Source of the DNA: Fumia sp045615345 | Lineage (GTDB): Bacteria; Bacillota; Clostridia; Oscillospirales; Ruminococcaceae | Direction of reading: 5' to 3' | Length of the DNA stretch: 64,000 nt | NCBI GenBank assembly: GCA_045615345.1 | Contig: JAZLER010000003.1 | Location: 1 to 64,000, forward strand | In this document: positions 33,723-42,786 of the stretch, in pieces | Position numbering within the stretch: position 1 is the stretch's first letter | How the letters are laid out: every line of letters starts with the position of its first letter | Program-made: the position numbers and the translations under genes | The notes under the pieces: model-generated | Databases searched by the model: none | Seen by the model: the letters and a program-made list of their open reading frames with translations, nothing else | Told to the model about the DNA's origin: nothing

Positions 33723-35072
33723 TTATTTGCACAACAGACATACTGTCTCTACATGGGAAGTTTTCGGAAATAAATCTATCGCCATATATTTTAAGAGTTT
33801 ATATCCTCTCTCGCAGAGGAGTTTTGCATCTCTGGCGGCAGTTGAGGGGTTACATGAAATCATAACCACTTTTTCGGGCGACATCTGAGTAATGCTTTCG
33901 ATAACTTCCTTGTCACAACCCTGTCTTGGTGGGTCTATGATAATCACATCGGGCTTTAACCCTTTTTGCAAAAGCTCTTTTGCCGCTTTTTTGGCGTCTG
34001 CGCAGATAAATTCTGCATTTTTTGCATTATTGAGTTCTGCATTTTTCTTTGCATTTTCAATAGCCTGAGGTACAACCTCAACACCAACAAGTTTTTTAAC
34101 CTTGCTATAAGCGGAAAGACCGATTGAACCTATACCGCAATACAAGTCAAGCAAGGTTTCATCACCTTTAAATTCAGCATATTCAAAGGCTTTTTCATAA
34201 AGGCGTTCCGCCTGAAGTTTATTGACCTGATAAAACGATGCAGGAGCAATTAAAAATTCGTTACCGAGAAAGATATCTCTTATTGTATCACTTCCCGACA
34301 AAATCTCGTAATCTCTGCCTAAAATGACATTTGTGTTTTCGGGATTCACATTCAACACAACGCTTTTTATATCGGGAAAAATATTTTTTATTTCCTCGGA
34401 AAACTCCTTTAAAAAAGGAACTTTTTTCTTTGAAGAAACAAGGCATACCATAATTTCGCCTGTTTTTTCAGCCACACGCAGATAGATATGGCGAAGCAAA
34501 CCTTTACCTGTTTTTTCATCGTAAACGGAAATATTTCTGTCCTTTATAAAATCTAAAATCCAGTTTGAAATCTTTGAAAATCTCTCGTCCTGAATTTTAC
34601 AGTTATCACTTTTGACTATCCTGTGACTGCGTTTTGCATAAAAGCCCGAAACAACCTCGTTGTTTTCAATACCCAGCGGATACTGTGCCTTATTTCTGTA
34701 ATTTTCTGTTTTTTCAGATGGTAAAATTCCGTCAATGTCCATATCAAAACCGCCAAGACGGGTAAACGCATCTTTTACGGCTTTTTCTTTAAGCTTAAGC
34801 TCTGCTTCATAACCTATATGGCGGAATGAACAACCACCACACTGCTTGAAAACAGGGCAATCCACATCAATTCTCTCTTTTGAGGGGGTTATAATCTCCT
34901 CAACAATACCAAACCCGTAATTTTTCAAAACTTTTACTATCTTGACTTTAACTTCATCACCAACAGCAGTCATCGGCACAAAAACCGCAAAGTTATCTAT
35001 TCGACAAACACCGTTACCATCTAAAGTCAGGTCCTCAATCAAAGTAACATAACTTTGATTTTTTTCTATCAT
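33723..35072 (-). CDS. rlmD: 23S rRNA (uracil-5-)-methyltransferase RlmD/RumA-type
   Basis: SAM-dependent enzyme that makes m5U in 23S rRNA. Order: TRAM domain (about 1-65), iron-sulfur Cys set ('CPVFKQCGGCSFRHIGYE'), then the methyltransferase with 'LLDLYCGIGSIGLSAYSKV', 'IIDPPRQGCDKEV' and the catalytic Cys in 'VMISCNPSTAARDAKLL'. 449 residues from the ATG at 35072, eight bases after AAAGGA; an ATG at 35081 overlaps that site. Firmicutes may carry several paralogues with different target uridines, so the exact site (747 or 1939) is not decided. Confidence 0.93.
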   Translation of the reverse strand: MIEKNQSYVTLIEDLTLDGNGVCRIDNFAVFVPMTAVGDEVKVKIVKVLKNYGFGIVEEIITPSKERIDVDCPVFKQCGGCSFRHIGYEAELKLKEKAVKDAFTRLGGFDMDIDGILPSEKTENYRNKAQYPLGIENNEVVSGFYAKRSHRIVKSDNCKIQDERFSKISNWILDFIKDRNISVYDEKTGKGLLRHIYLRVAEKTGEIMVCLVSSKKKVPFLKEFSEEIKNIFPDIKSVVLNVNPENTNVILGRDYEILSGSDTIRDIFLGNEFLIAPASFYQVNKLQAERLYEKAFEYAEFKGDETLLDLYCGIGSIGLSAYSKVKKLVGVEVVPQAIENAKKNAELNNAKNAEFICADAKKAAKELLQKGLKPDVIIIDPPRQGCDKEVIESITQMSPEKVVMISCNPSTAARDAKLLCERGYKLLKYMAIDLFPKTSHVETVCLLCK

Positions 35073-35084
35073 ACAGTACATCCT

Positions 35085-35118
35085 TTCAAAAAGTAAAAGA
35101 CGGAAAAATCCGTCTTTT
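35085..35118 (-). terminator. Terminator of the PBP1A gene
   Basis: AAAAGACGGA / TCCGTCTTTT around AAAA, followed by a T-rich stretch on the minus strand, between the PBP1A stop and rlmD start. Confidence 0.8.
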
Positions 35119-35122
35119 ATTT

Positions 35123-37309
35123 TTATTCAACTACCGGTGCGTCCTCCGGAGTCATACCACCTGAAGGGTTTTCTTCATGATTTTCAGTGGGAGGGGCAAC
35201 AGGTGCCGAGCCATGATATCCGCTGCAAACTTCAGGTTTTGCATTATTTTTATAATATCCTGTTGCAGTGCTTGTGCAGTTAGCACCTTTCAAAAGCCCC
35301 GATTCCTTACAATACTCAAGTGCTACAATATTCTCACTCAGAGTAAAATCTTTTGCAGGCAAATCCTTGTGAATATCTACCATTACATTTTTCCAGATAG
35401 TATCAGGGTCATAAATAGAACGATAGGGAAGGCTCTTGGGAGTATCGTAACCCGTCCAGACACCACCGATATAATAAGGGGTCAAACCTACAAAAGTCAG
35501 GTCATAATAATCCTGAGTTGTACCTGTTTTACCAACTATCGGCATTGAACCAAATTTAGCTTCCTTACCTGTACCGCCTTCACCATTTACCACTTCATAG
35601 AGAAGTCTGTTCATTACAGAAGCAGTATCTTCACTCAACGCTCTTGTTTTCTTGGAAGAATTATCGATAACGATATTGCCGTTTGCATCTTCAATTCTTG
35701 TATAGGTAATAGGTTCAAAGTAGTTACCGCCATTTCCGAAAGGCGCATATGCGGCAGTAAGTTCACGGAGCAAAAGTCCGTCCGTCATAGAACCTATAGC
35801 AAGTGACAGACCAAAGTCGTTCTGTCTGCCCGAAGTAACAAGTGTTGTTATTCCGAATTTTTTCTGCAAGAAGCTAACACTTCTTTCGGGAGTAAGCTGG
35901 TCGATAAGTTTTACAGGGATAGTATTTCTGGATTTTCTTATAGCTTCAACTATTGTTGTATCGCCGTAATACTCATTTTCGTAGTTGCTCGGCCATTCCT
36001 TGCCATCAATCACAGTAGCAGGACCATCAACTAAAATAGTGGACCAGTTAACAAGGTCATATTCTATTGCAGGTGCATATACTGCAAGAGGTTTCATCGA
36101 AGAACCGGGTGGGCGTTTCGCCATAGTAGCACGGTTAAAGGCACGGCTTTCAATTTTTTCTCCTTTACCTCCGACAAGCGCTAAAACTTTTCCGTTATAA
36201 TCCATCAACACGAATGCTGCCTGAGGATTTTTTTCTGCACTCAGCTGAGCATATGAAAATGTTTTCCAGTCAGCAAAATTGTTTTCTACTATTGTCTGTA
36301 ACTTAATATTTTCGGTTGTGTAAATTCTGTAACCGCCGTTTTTAAGTCTGTCATAAGCATACTCTCTCGACCATCCGTATTTCTCGGAAAAGTCTACAAG
36401 AATATCTTCGATTACAGCATCTACAAAATAAGAAGAAATGCCTTCTTTTACTGCAGATTCCTGCTCAGGAATATCGTTATCCTTGGAAACTGTCACAGGT
36501 TCTTCAATATACTGTTTGTATTCTTCTTTGGTAATATACCCTTGGTCATACATACATTTAAGGGAATAATTGCGTCTGTTCTCGTTCTTTTCGGGGTTTG
36601 TATCAGGTCGCCAGTTATTGGGGGAACGGGTCATACCTGCAAGAGATGCCGCCTGAGGAACAGTAAGCTCCCAGACATGGCAACCGAAATATGCCTGCGA
36701 TGCAGCCTCGACACCATAGTTTCTTCCGCCCAAAAAGATAATATTAAGATATGATTCTAAAATCTCCGCTTTTGTATAATTTCGCTCAAGCTCAAGCGCT
36801 CTGAAAATTTCCCTGAGCTTTCTTATAGGGGTAAACTCATCGTCCTTGGTAGCATTTTTTACAAGCTGTTGAGTGATAGTTGAACCACCCTGGTTAGCAC
36901 CCTTAAGCAAGGCTTTGACGGTAACGCTGACTGTTCTGAACCAGTCAACACCCTCATGGTCTAAAAATCGCTTATCCTCGGTAGCCACAAAGGCATCCTG
37001 AACATGCTGAGGAATATCGGAAATATCAACTTCTATACGGCGTTCTTCACCTGAAAGTCTGTAAACCTCAACCATCTTGCCGTCAGTATCCTCGGCATAC
37101 AGAATAGTCGTCATACTTTGGTTGATACTGTCAAGGTTTATACCATTGTCAACCTCCATAAAGTTCATAACATATATAACCATAGCGGTAACAACTATAC
37201 ATCCTGTAATAACGCAGATAAGTATCAAGGTAATCAGAAGTTTCATCGAAAGAGCCAATATCTGATTAGGCTTTTTAGGTATTTTTAAATGTTTTTTTAT
37301 AGTACCCAA
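35123..37309 (-). CDS. Class A penicillin-binding protein (PBP1A-type)
   Basis: A 728-residue bifunctional peptidoglycan synthase. Short cytosolic N-terminus, one TM (about 25-50), GT51 glycosyltransferase with 'ATEDKRFLDHEGVDW' and 'QGGSTITQQLVKN', then a transpeptidase with SxxK ('PGSSMKP'), SxN ('SRN') and KTG ('GKTGTTQDY'), and a Pro/Gly/Glu-rich tail. The start is a TTG at 37309: AAGGAGG lies eight bases upstream, inside the reading frame that an upstream ATG (37327) would need. It is the first gene of its own leftward unit with a terminator before rlmD. Confidence 0.94.
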   Translation of the reverse strand: MGTIKKHLKIPKKPNQILALSMKLLITLILICVITGCIVVTAMVIYVMNFMEVDNGINLDSINQSMTTILYAEDTDGKMVEVYRLSGEERRIEVDISDIPQHVQDAFVATEDKRFLDHEGVDWFRTVSVTVKALLKGANQGGSTITQQLVKNATKDDEFTPIRKLREIFRALELERNYTKAEILESYLNIIFLGGRNYGVEAASQAYFGCHVWELTVPQAASLAGMTRSPNNWRPDTNPEKNENRRNYSLKCMYDQGYITKEEYKQYIEEPVTVSKDNDIPEQESAVKEGISSYFVDAVIEDILVDFSEKYGWSREYAYDRLKNGGYRIYTTENIKLQTIVENNFADWKTFSYAQLSAEKNPQAAFVLMDYNGKVLALVGGKGEKIESRAFNRATMAKRPPGSSMKPLAVYAPAIEYDLVNWSTILVDGPATVIDGKEWPSNYENEYYGDTTIVEAIRKSRNTIPVKLIDQLTPERSVSFLQKKFGITTLVTSGRQNDFGLSLAIGSMTDGLLLRELTAAYAPFGNGGNYFEPITYTRIEDANGNIVIDNSSKKTRALSEDTASVMNRLLYEVVNGEGGTGKEAKFGSMPIVGKTGTTQDYYDLTFVGLTPYYIGGVWTGYDTPKSLPYRSIYDPDTIWKNVMVDIHKDLPAKDFTLSENIVALEYCKESGLLKGANCTSTATGYYKNNAKPEVCSGYHGSAPVAPPTENHEENPSGGMTPEDAPVVE

Positions 37310-37433
37310 AAGAAAAACCTCCTTCATTAGATTATCGTTACAAGGTTATTGTACCATAAAACCTTTAAAAAGTAAATTGTTTTGTATATTTTTGGAATTA
37401 CTGTTAAAAATATTTTGCAGAAAGGGGATTATT

Positions 37434-37739
37434 ATGAAAAGAAAATCTTTAATTTTTATTATTCTTATATCGATTTTAATATCGGTTTCTTTTCTTTTAT
37501 TTTTCGGTTTTTTGAAAAATTCAAAAAACACCGTTGCAAAAGCCACCGAATACTCTTATATCATTAAAGAGTATGACGGAAAAATCGGAGTTTATAAATC
37601 TGATGAAAAAAATCCCTTTCAGGTAATAGATGTCCCCACCTACCTTTTGCCTCCCTATGACAAGACAGAACTTCAGTCGGGAATACTTGTAAAAGATGAA
37701 AAAGAACTACAGCAAAAGTTAGAAGATTATGCCTCTTGA
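37434..37739 (+). CDS. Small membrane-anchored protein of unknown function
   Basis: A 101-residue protein with one N-terminal hydrophobic segment (about 5-26) and an extracytoplasmic part. The soluble part 'SYIIKEYDGKIGVYKSDE' through 'YLLPPYDKTELQSGI' resembles the C-terminal domain found in BofC-type sporulation proteins, but it is too short for a firm call. ATG after AAAGGGG. Its TGA is part of the -35 of the pnuC promoter. Divergent from PBP1A. Confidence 0.6.
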   Translation: MKRKSLIFIILISILISVSFLLFFGFLKNSKNTVAKATEYSYIIKEYDGKIGVYKSDEKNPFQVIDVPTYLLPPYDKTELQSGILVKDEKELQQKLEDYAS

Positions 37740-37764
37740 CATATAATTTAAAAGATATTATAAT
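37736..37764 (+). promoter_or_regulatory. Consensus promoter of pnuC
   Basis: TTGACA (37736-37741), 17 bases, TATAAT (37759-37764): both hexamers perfect. The -35 overlaps the stop codon of the upstream gene. Confidence 0.85.
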
Positions 37765-37779
37765 TTCCGTTGGAACATT

Positions 37780-37811
37780 AAGCATTCGTACTTTTGTGAA
37801 TGCTTTTTTGG
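37780..37811 (+). promoter_or_regulatory. Leader hairpin before pnuC
   Basis: AAGCATTC / GAATGCTT with a ten-base loop and a T run, starting about ten bases into the pnuC transcript and ending just before GGAGG. It has a terminator shape and may attenuate pnuC or simply be a leader helix. Confidence 0.5.
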
Positions 37812-37823
37812 AGGTCTGTTTCA

Positions 37824-38516
37824 ATGAAAATGCTTTTAAATTATTTTACAAGATTTGAAAAATTTCTTTTTTCTTGTTCTTTTCTCCTGATAATTTTTTC
37901 TTTTTTACTTTTTGACAGGGAAAACTATCTTTCCTTTTCTTCGTCCCTTGTGGGCGTTATATCTGTTGCTTTTTGTGCAAAGGGAAATCCGTTAGGACAT
38001 GTTTTCGGAATCATATTCAGTATCTTTTATTCGATTATTTCTTTTTCCTTTGCATATTATGGGGAACTGATTACATATTTATTTATGACACTCCCTATGG
38101 CAGTTTTTTCTCTTGTTTCCTGGCTTAAAAATCCTCATAAAGAAAACAAAGCAGAAGTAGCTGTCGGAAAAATCGGCAAAAAAGATGTCTTGCAAACTAT
38201 AATTTTTTCAATAATCGTTACAATTGCTTTTTACTTCATTCTTCGTTATTTAAATACAACTAACCTTTTAATCAGCACCATCTCTATAACCACAAGCTTT
38301 GCTGCTGCTTTTCTTTCATATAAAAGAAGTGAATTTTATGCGCTTGCTTATGCCCTTAACGATCTGGTACTTATTATACTCTGGATTTTAGCGGTGCTGG
38401 AAGATACAAGTTATATTTCTGTAATTATCTGCTTTGTTGTATTTTTAGTCAATGATATTTATGCTTTTTTAAATTGGCGTAAAATGAAAATGCGCCAGGC
38501 TTTGACAGAAAATTAA
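37824..38516 (+). CDS. pnuC: Nicotinamide riboside/mononucleotide transporter PnuC
   Basis: A 230-residue membrane protein with about seven helices and PnuC-like features: 'VGVISVAFCAKGNPLGHVFG' in the first third and the C-terminal 'LNDLVLIILWILAVLED' and 'CFVVFLVNDIYAFLNWRKM', which is diagnostic. It takes up nicotinamide riboside or a related vitamin precursor for NAD synthesis. ATG at 37824 with GGAGG upstream. It has a perfect promoter of its own and a short hairpin leader. Confidence 0.88.
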   Translation: MKMLLNYFTRFEKFLFSCSFLLIIFSFLLFDRENYLSFSSSLVGVISVAFCAKGNPLGHVFGIIFSIFYSIISFSFAYYGELITYLFMTLPMAVFSLVSWLKNPHKENKAEVAVGKIGKKDVLQTIIFSIIVTIAFYFILRYLNTTNLLISTISITTSFAAAFLSYKRSEFYALAYALNDLVLIILWILAVLEDTSYISVIICFVVFLVNDIYAFLNWRKMKMRQALTEN

Positions 38517-38530
38517 ATATATGTTATAAT
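38502..38530 (+). promoter_or_regulatory. Consensus promoter inside the pnuC 3' end
   Basis: TTGACA (38502-38507), 17 bases, TATAAT (38525-38530), perfect in both hexamers. The -35 codes for the penultimate residues of PnuC. Confidence 0.85.
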
Positions 38531-38557
38531 ATAATAAATTAAGAAAGGAGTATCAGT

Positions 38558-38788
38558 ATGAAAAAAATTATTTGCAAAGTTGAATATGATACCGAAACTT
38601 CCGAGCTTCTTAAGAAGAAAACATTTGGTGAATTCGGTGTCCCCGAAGGCTATGAAGAAAGCCTTTATAAAACAGAAAGCGGAAAATTCTTCCTCTATGT
38701 AAACGGCGGAGAAAACTCTCCTTACAAAAAAGAGGATATTAAAAGACTCGCTGCCGCAAAAGCAGAAGAATGGCTTGAAAACAACTAA
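38558..38788 (+). CDS. Small conserved-looking hypothetical protein
   Basis: A 76-residue soluble, charged protein ('MKKIICKVEYDTETSELLKK', then 'FGVPEGYEESLYKTESGKFF' and 'YVNGGENSPYKKEDIKRL'). It has its own perfect promoter, AAAGGAG site and strong terminator, which suggests high and independent expression. No recognised family. Confidence 0.75.
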   Translation: MKKIICKVEYDTETSELLKKKTFGEFGVPEGYEESLYKTESGKFFLYVNGGENSPYKKEDIKRLAAAKAEEWLENN

Positions 38789-38790
38789 TA

Positions 38791-38820
38791 AAAAAGGAAG
38801 GTTTACACCTTCCTTTTTTT
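38791..38820 (+). terminator. Intrinsic terminator
   Basis: AAAAAGGAAGGT / ACCTTCCTTTTT with a TTAC loop and T run. Confidence 0.9.
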
Positions 38821-38857
38821 ATGTTAAAATTATGGTATCGAAATGGGGTGTGCCTGA

Positions 38858-39790
38858 ATGAAAACTGTTTTTGTTATAAACCCTAACGCGGGTAAAAAGA
38901 AGAATATTAAAAACCTTATTGAAAAAATCAATGAAGTTTCTTCAAACTTGCGCACAAACTCCGAGATATATGTCACAAAATGCAAGGGTGATGCCGAAAA
39001 CTTTGTAAAAACATACTGCGAAGAAAAAGGTGTTGCCCGTTTTATTGCCTGTGGCGGTGACGGAACTTTCAGTGAGGTTTTAAATGGTGCAATAAATTTC
39101 AAAGATGCCAGGGTCGGAGTTATGCCGATTGGTACCGGAAACGATTTCTGCAGAAACTTTGAAGATGTTGATTTTAAAGATATCAAGGCTCAGATTTTAG
39201 GTCATACCAAAAAATGCGATGCAATAAAATACACTTGTGGTAATGTTTCCCGATACGGAGTTAATATGTTTAATATTGGTTTTGACTGTAATGTTGCCGA
39301 TATGAAAGAAAAGCTTACCCAAAAAACATTTTTGAAAGGGTCGCTTGCATATTTTCTTTCTATTTTTGTTATCCTTGTAAGGAAAAAAGGGGCGAATTTG
39401 AAAATTGTCGCTGACGGGGAGGAAAAGCATAACGGAAAGCTGCTTTTAACTTCTCTAGCAAACGGGTCTTATTGCGGTGGGGGAATTATGAGTAATCCGC
39501 TCGCCGACTTAAATGATGGTCTTATCAATATTAATATTGTAAACAATGTTTCGCGTTTGCGTTTTATTACATTGCTTCCTTTTTATATGAAAGGAAATTA
39601 TACAAAACTTAAAAATATTGAAAAGGTTATTACCACTGAAAAATATAAAAAAATTGTTGTAACTCCCCTTGATAATGAGATGCGCCTTTGCACAGATGGG
39701 GAAATTTCAACTGTTTTCAAAACCACCTTTGAAATAGTCCCTGCGGCTTTTGATTTGGTGGTTCCTGATAATACATATTGTATAATTTGA
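38858..39790 (+). CDS. Diacylglycerol/lipid kinase family protein (YegS/BmrU-like)
   Basis: A 310-residue cytosolic kinase fold: 'FVINPNAGKKKNIKN' at the start, the nucleotide loop 'ACGGDGTFSEVLNGA' and 'VGVMPIGTGNDFCRN' are the family signatures. It phosphorylates a lipid such as diacylglycerol, returning it to phospholipid synthesis, or a related sphingoid/undecaprenol-type lipid. ATG with GGGGTG upstream. Ends in a bidirectional terminator. Confidence 0.9.
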   Translation: MKTVFVINPNAGKKKNIKNLIEKINEVSSNLRTNSEIYVTKCKGDAENFVKTYCEEKGVARFIACGGDGTFSEVLNGAINFKDARVGVMPIGTGNDFCRNFEDVDFKDIKAQILGHTKKCDAIKYTCGNVSRYGVNMFNIGFDCNVADMKEKLTQKTFLKGSLAYFLSIFVILVRKKGANLKIVADGEEKHNGKLLLTSLANGSYCGGGIMSNPLADLNDGLININIVNNVSRLRFITLLPFYMKGNYTKLKNIEKVITTEKYKKIVVTPLDNEMRLCTDGEISTVFKTTFEIVPAAFDLVVPDNTYCII

Positions 39791-39809
39791 TTAAAATATA
39801 ATTATAAGT

Positions 39810-39840
39810 AAACCCCGAAACCGCTTGGTTACGGGGTTTT
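39810..39840. terminator. Bidirectional terminator
   Basis: AAACCCCG / CGGGGTTT enclosing a second short stem AACC / GGTT, between the convergent lipid kinase and AraC genes. Confidence 0.85.
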
Positions 39841-39841
39841 G

Positions 39842-40582
39842 TTATCTTTCCGATTTTTTCATATATTCCGATGGTGTCATTCCCACAAGGCGTTTAAACT
39901 CATAGGAAAAATAGCTGATACTCTCAAATCCGCACTCGGTTGCAACATTGGCAATAGTGTAATATCCGGTAGACAGCATCTGTTTTGCCTTATCTGTTTG
40001 CATTTTTTTGATATATGAAAGTGGGGATATTCCGAAATATTTTTTAAACTCATTCCTGAAGTGCACTTCGCTTATATCGATGCTTTTTGCGATGGAAGAA
40101 ATATTTATATTCTCAGAAAAATTTTTATCAATATAATTTTTGGCTTTTCTTATGTTTTTGGGAACGGATTCCTGTGTGGTCGTTATCAAATCAAGCAGAG
40201 AATAAAAAAGTGAAAGATTTTTAGAGCGTCTGTTTCTGTCCGTAAGATAGCTTTCATAGAGCTCGTTGAAGATAGCTCTGACCTCACCGGTTGCTTCTTT
40301 GAAAAATGGTTCTTCAAAATTTTCTATGGTGTTGAAATGGATATATATCATTTCTGCCTTTGCCACTATCTGCGTTTTATAGGAAACACCTGCAGGAATA
40401 AAGGTTATCATATTGGAGGTGGACTGATATTTTTTACCGTCAATTTCAAATCTTACATCCCCTGAAAGCCTTAAACTGAGAGAGTGATGTGTCCTTGCTT
40501 TGACAAATTGCATTTTTGTTTTTTCAAAATTTCCTCTGAACAAGCCAAACGATGTAACTGTTATTTTTTCGCTTGAATTCAT
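39842..40582 (-). CDS. AraC-family transcriptional regulator
   Basis: A 246-residue regulator: N-terminal cupin-like sensor domain ('RTHHSLSLRLSGDVRFEI', 'FIPAGVSYKTQI') and a C-terminal pair of helix-turn-helix motifs ('SIAKSIDISEVHFRNEFKKY', 'NVATECGFESISYFSYEFKR'). ATG at 40582, with GGCGGTGA upstream. Divergent from the two QueG-like genes, 137 bases away, so they are the probable targets. The inducer is unknown. Confidence 0.93.
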   Translation of the reverse strand: MNSSEKITVTSFGLFRGNFEKTKMQFVKARTHHSLSLRLSGDVRFEIDGKKYQSTSNMITFIPAGVSYKTQIVAKAEMIYIHFNTIENFEEPFFKEATGEVRAIFNELYESYLTDRNRRSKNLSLFYSLLDLITTTQESVPKNIRKAKNYIDKNFSENINISSIAKSIDISEVHFRNEFKKYFGISPLSYIKKMQTDKAKQMLSTGYYTIANVATECGFESISYFSYEFKRLVGMTPSEYMKKSER

Positions 40583-40668
40583 ATATTCACCGCCTTTACA
40601 GATAAATAATAGCATATAATTCCATAAAAAACAAGTTTCGAAATATTAAAATCACTTTTGTTTTGTTA

Positions 40669-40697
40669 ATGACATAAAAAAGAAAATGCTTTATACT
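40669..40697 (+). promoter_or_regulatory. Promoter of the QueG-like pair
   Basis: ATGACA (40669-40674), 17 bases, TATACT (40692-40697), 23 bases before the first ATG in the AraC-divergent gap. Confidence 0.6.
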
Positions 40698-40719
40698 TAA
40701 AACAAAAGGAGGCTTTATT

Positions 40720-41637
40720 ATGGAAAATTTACTTAAGGCTATTAAAGAAACTGCGAAAAGAGAGGGTATAGACCTTTTAGGATTTGCATCAAAAGAGAGA
40801 TTTGCTGATGTAGCACCTGAAAATAACCCTTTTTCTATTTTCCCTGAGGCAAAAACCGTAATTATGTTAGGTAAAAGAATTTGTCGCGGATCACTCCGAG
40901 GAATAGAAGAAGGTACGAATTTTGGTGACTATCAGTTGTTCGGAAAAAACTGGCTCGAAGATGAGTTTCTGGCACTCGCTGCTTACAACTTAACAAACTT
41001 TATTGAAGAAAATGGTTGGGAAGCTGTTCCCGTTTTCCCCAACCCTTCAGATATCGGACCTTCAGGAGTATCGGTGGGTGACGGCAAGCCTGCCCCAAAT
41101 GTCTACCCTGATTTTGATTATGCTGCTGTTGCATGTGGACTTTGCACGATTTCATACAACGGAATTGCTTTTTCCAAAAAGTTTGGTTCAAGACAGCGTT
41201 TTCATATGATTTTGACCGATGCTGAACTTGAAAGCACTCCGCTTTTGGAAGAAAACATCTGTAACGACTGCAAAAAATGTGCCGATGCTTGTCCTTTGGG
41301 CGCTATCAGCAAGGACGAAACCGAAGAAATTGAAATCTGCGGAAAGAAATTCGTTGTCGGTAAAATTGATTATAACAAATGTAAAAACTGTGAAAATGGT
41401 GCTGTAGCAAACCGTTTTTCAGCAAATTCAAATCCCGACCGCATTGCCGCTTTATGCAACCGTACCTGTATGTGCGGTCTGGAAGAAAGAAATGCGCTCG
41501 AAAATGTTTTTGAAAACAAATTCCGTACAAGTGAACCCTGGAGCATCGGAGGAAAAAATGTTGGCATTGACCGTTCCGATGAACAGGCGAATGTTTTAGG
41601 TGGTTCTTTTTCTAAAAGCGGAAAGAGAGGTCACTAA
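40720..41637 (+). CDS. QueG-like iron-sulfur protein, copy 1
   Basis: A 305-residue protein related to epoxyqueuosine reductase and the corrinoid reductive-dehalogenase superfamily. The N-terminal alpha/beta part ('EGIDLLGFASKERF', 'AKTVIMLGKRI') precedes a ferredoxin-type 4Fe-4S motif 'ICNDCKKCADACPLGAI' and a second Cys group ('NKCKNCENGA', 'LCNRTCMCGLEE'). It is shorter than true QueG and has an unusual C-terminus. Under the divergent AraC regulator, and the next gene starts two bases after its stop. The acceptor reduced is unknown. Confidence 0.8.
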   Translation: MENLLKAIKETAKREGIDLLGFASKERFADVAPENNPFSIFPEAKTVIMLGKRICRGSLRGIEEGTNFGDYQLFGKNWLEDEFLALAAYNLTNFIEENGWEAVPVFPNPSDIGPSGVSVGDGKPAPNVYPDFDYAAVACGLCTISYNGIAFSKKFGSRQRFHMILTDAELESTPLLEENICNDCKKCADACPLGAISKDETEEIEICGKKFVVGKIDYNKCKNCENGAVANRFSANSNPDRIAALCNRTCMCGLEERNALENVFENKFRTSEPWSIGGKNVGIDRSDEQANVLGGSFSKSGKRGH

Positions 41638-41639
41638 AA

Positions 41640-42752
41640 ATGAAGCTTACATCTCAGATGATAAAAGATAAGGCGAAAGAGCTTGGTATAGACTGTATTG
41701 CAATCGGAAATATTGAGCGTTTTAAGAATTCACCTAAGCTTATGAGCCCGATTTCTTACTTCCCGGGGGCTAAATCCGTTATAGCAATTGCTATGCCGAT
41801 TCCAAGAGGTGCAAACCGAGGTATCGAAGAGGGTACACACTGGCACAACTATACTTTTTATACATACAATAAGCTTAATTCTTTTTTCAGACCTATCAAA
41901 ACTTATGAGCTTTCCTGTTTTATCGAGGATTGTGGTTATGAGGCTGTTGCTCATTATCCCGCCGTACCCGAAGGAAACGGAACAACAAAGGAACCTGTTG
42001 CCGAAGGAAAACTACCACCCGATATAGTTTGCAGTATCCGTGTTATAGCGGCAGGATGCGGACTTGGTGAAATCGGCTGGTCCAAAGTTTTCCTTACAAA
42101 AAAATACGGTCCCCGTGTTCGTTTAGGGCTTATTTTCACAGATGCTGTGCTTGAACCCGACCCTATTTTAGACACAGGAACACTTTGTATGCATTGTGGT
42201 GCTTGCGCTCGTAACTGTCCCGGTGGTGCAATTCCCGACCCGAAGGATGAAAATGCGAGATTAACTGTTGATTTCGGTGAAAAGCAAATCTGGTTCGGTG
42301 ATGTGCAGATGGGAAGATGTACACTTTCCCACCATGGTATGAACAACGAATGCTCACCGTTCCTTAAAAAAGAGTTCCCGAATATGGCATTTGATGTAAG
42401 AAATTCTCAAATGACCGAAGAAGAAGCGTATATCTTCTGCTATTCTCTTGCAGGCGCAAAATGGGGCAGAAAGCCCGGAAACCATGCTGTTATGGATTAC
42501 TACAATTACATTATTGAGCATACCGGATATTTTGCAATTTGCGGAGCAAGAGGTTGCATCCGTGCCTGTGGCGATGTAATGGAGAGAGCTAAGAAAATGG
42601 AGCAAAACTTCCATAATCCTTATTATAAAAAGGAAAAATGGAAACTTCCCCTGCATCCTGAAAAGGTTTCGGACGGTGTAAATCCTTACCGCGAAGAATA
42701 TCTCGATAAAAAATATCCCGGAATACGAGAAAACGAATACAAAAAACCATAA
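41640..42752 (+). CDS. QueG-like iron-sulfur protein, copy 2
   Basis: A 370-residue paralogue of the preceding protein: same beginning ('LGIDCIAIGNIERFKNSPK'), same Gly-rich 'PRGANRGIEEGTHWHNY', then a ferredoxin motif 'LCMHCGACARNCPGGAIPD' and an extended C-terminal region with extra Cys ('GYFAICGARGCIRACGD'). The tandem overlap-free spacing of two bases suggests a heteromeric complex or two consecutive electron-transfer steps, which is inference. Not the queuosine pathway by context, since no que gene is near. Closed by a strong terminator. Confidence 0.8.
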   Translation: MKLTSQMIKDKAKELGIDCIAIGNIERFKNSPKLMSPISYFPGAKSVIAIAMPIPRGANRGIEEGTHWHNYTFYTYNKLNSFFRPIKTYELSCFIEDCGYEAVAHYPAVPEGNGTTKEPVAEGKLPPDIVCSIRVIAAGCGLGEIGWSKVFLTKKYGPRVRLGLIFTDAVLEPDPILDTGTLCMHCGACARNCPGGAIPDPKDENARLTVDFGEKQIWFGDVQMGRCTLSHHGMNNECSPFLKKEFPNMAFDVRNSQMTEEEAYIFCYSLAGAKWGRKPGNHAVMDYYNYIIEHTGYFAICGARGCIRACGDVMERAKKMEQNFHNPYYKKEKWKLPLHPEKVSDGVNPYREEYLDKKYPGIRENEYKKP

Positions 42753-42785
42753 AAAAAGCATCTTCCATATGGAAGATGCTTTTTT
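42753..42785. terminator. Bidirectional terminator
   Basis: A 24-base perfect palindrome AGCATCTTCCAT / ATGGAAGATGCT with A and T runs on both sides, between convergent QueG-like copy 2 and guaB. Confidence 0.9.
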
Positions 42786-42786
42786 G

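Noticed and set aside
37765..37823. NAD+-II type riboswitch before pnuC
   Set aside because: The leader is about 50 bases with one simple hairpin, and I could not match it to the conserved elements of that class.
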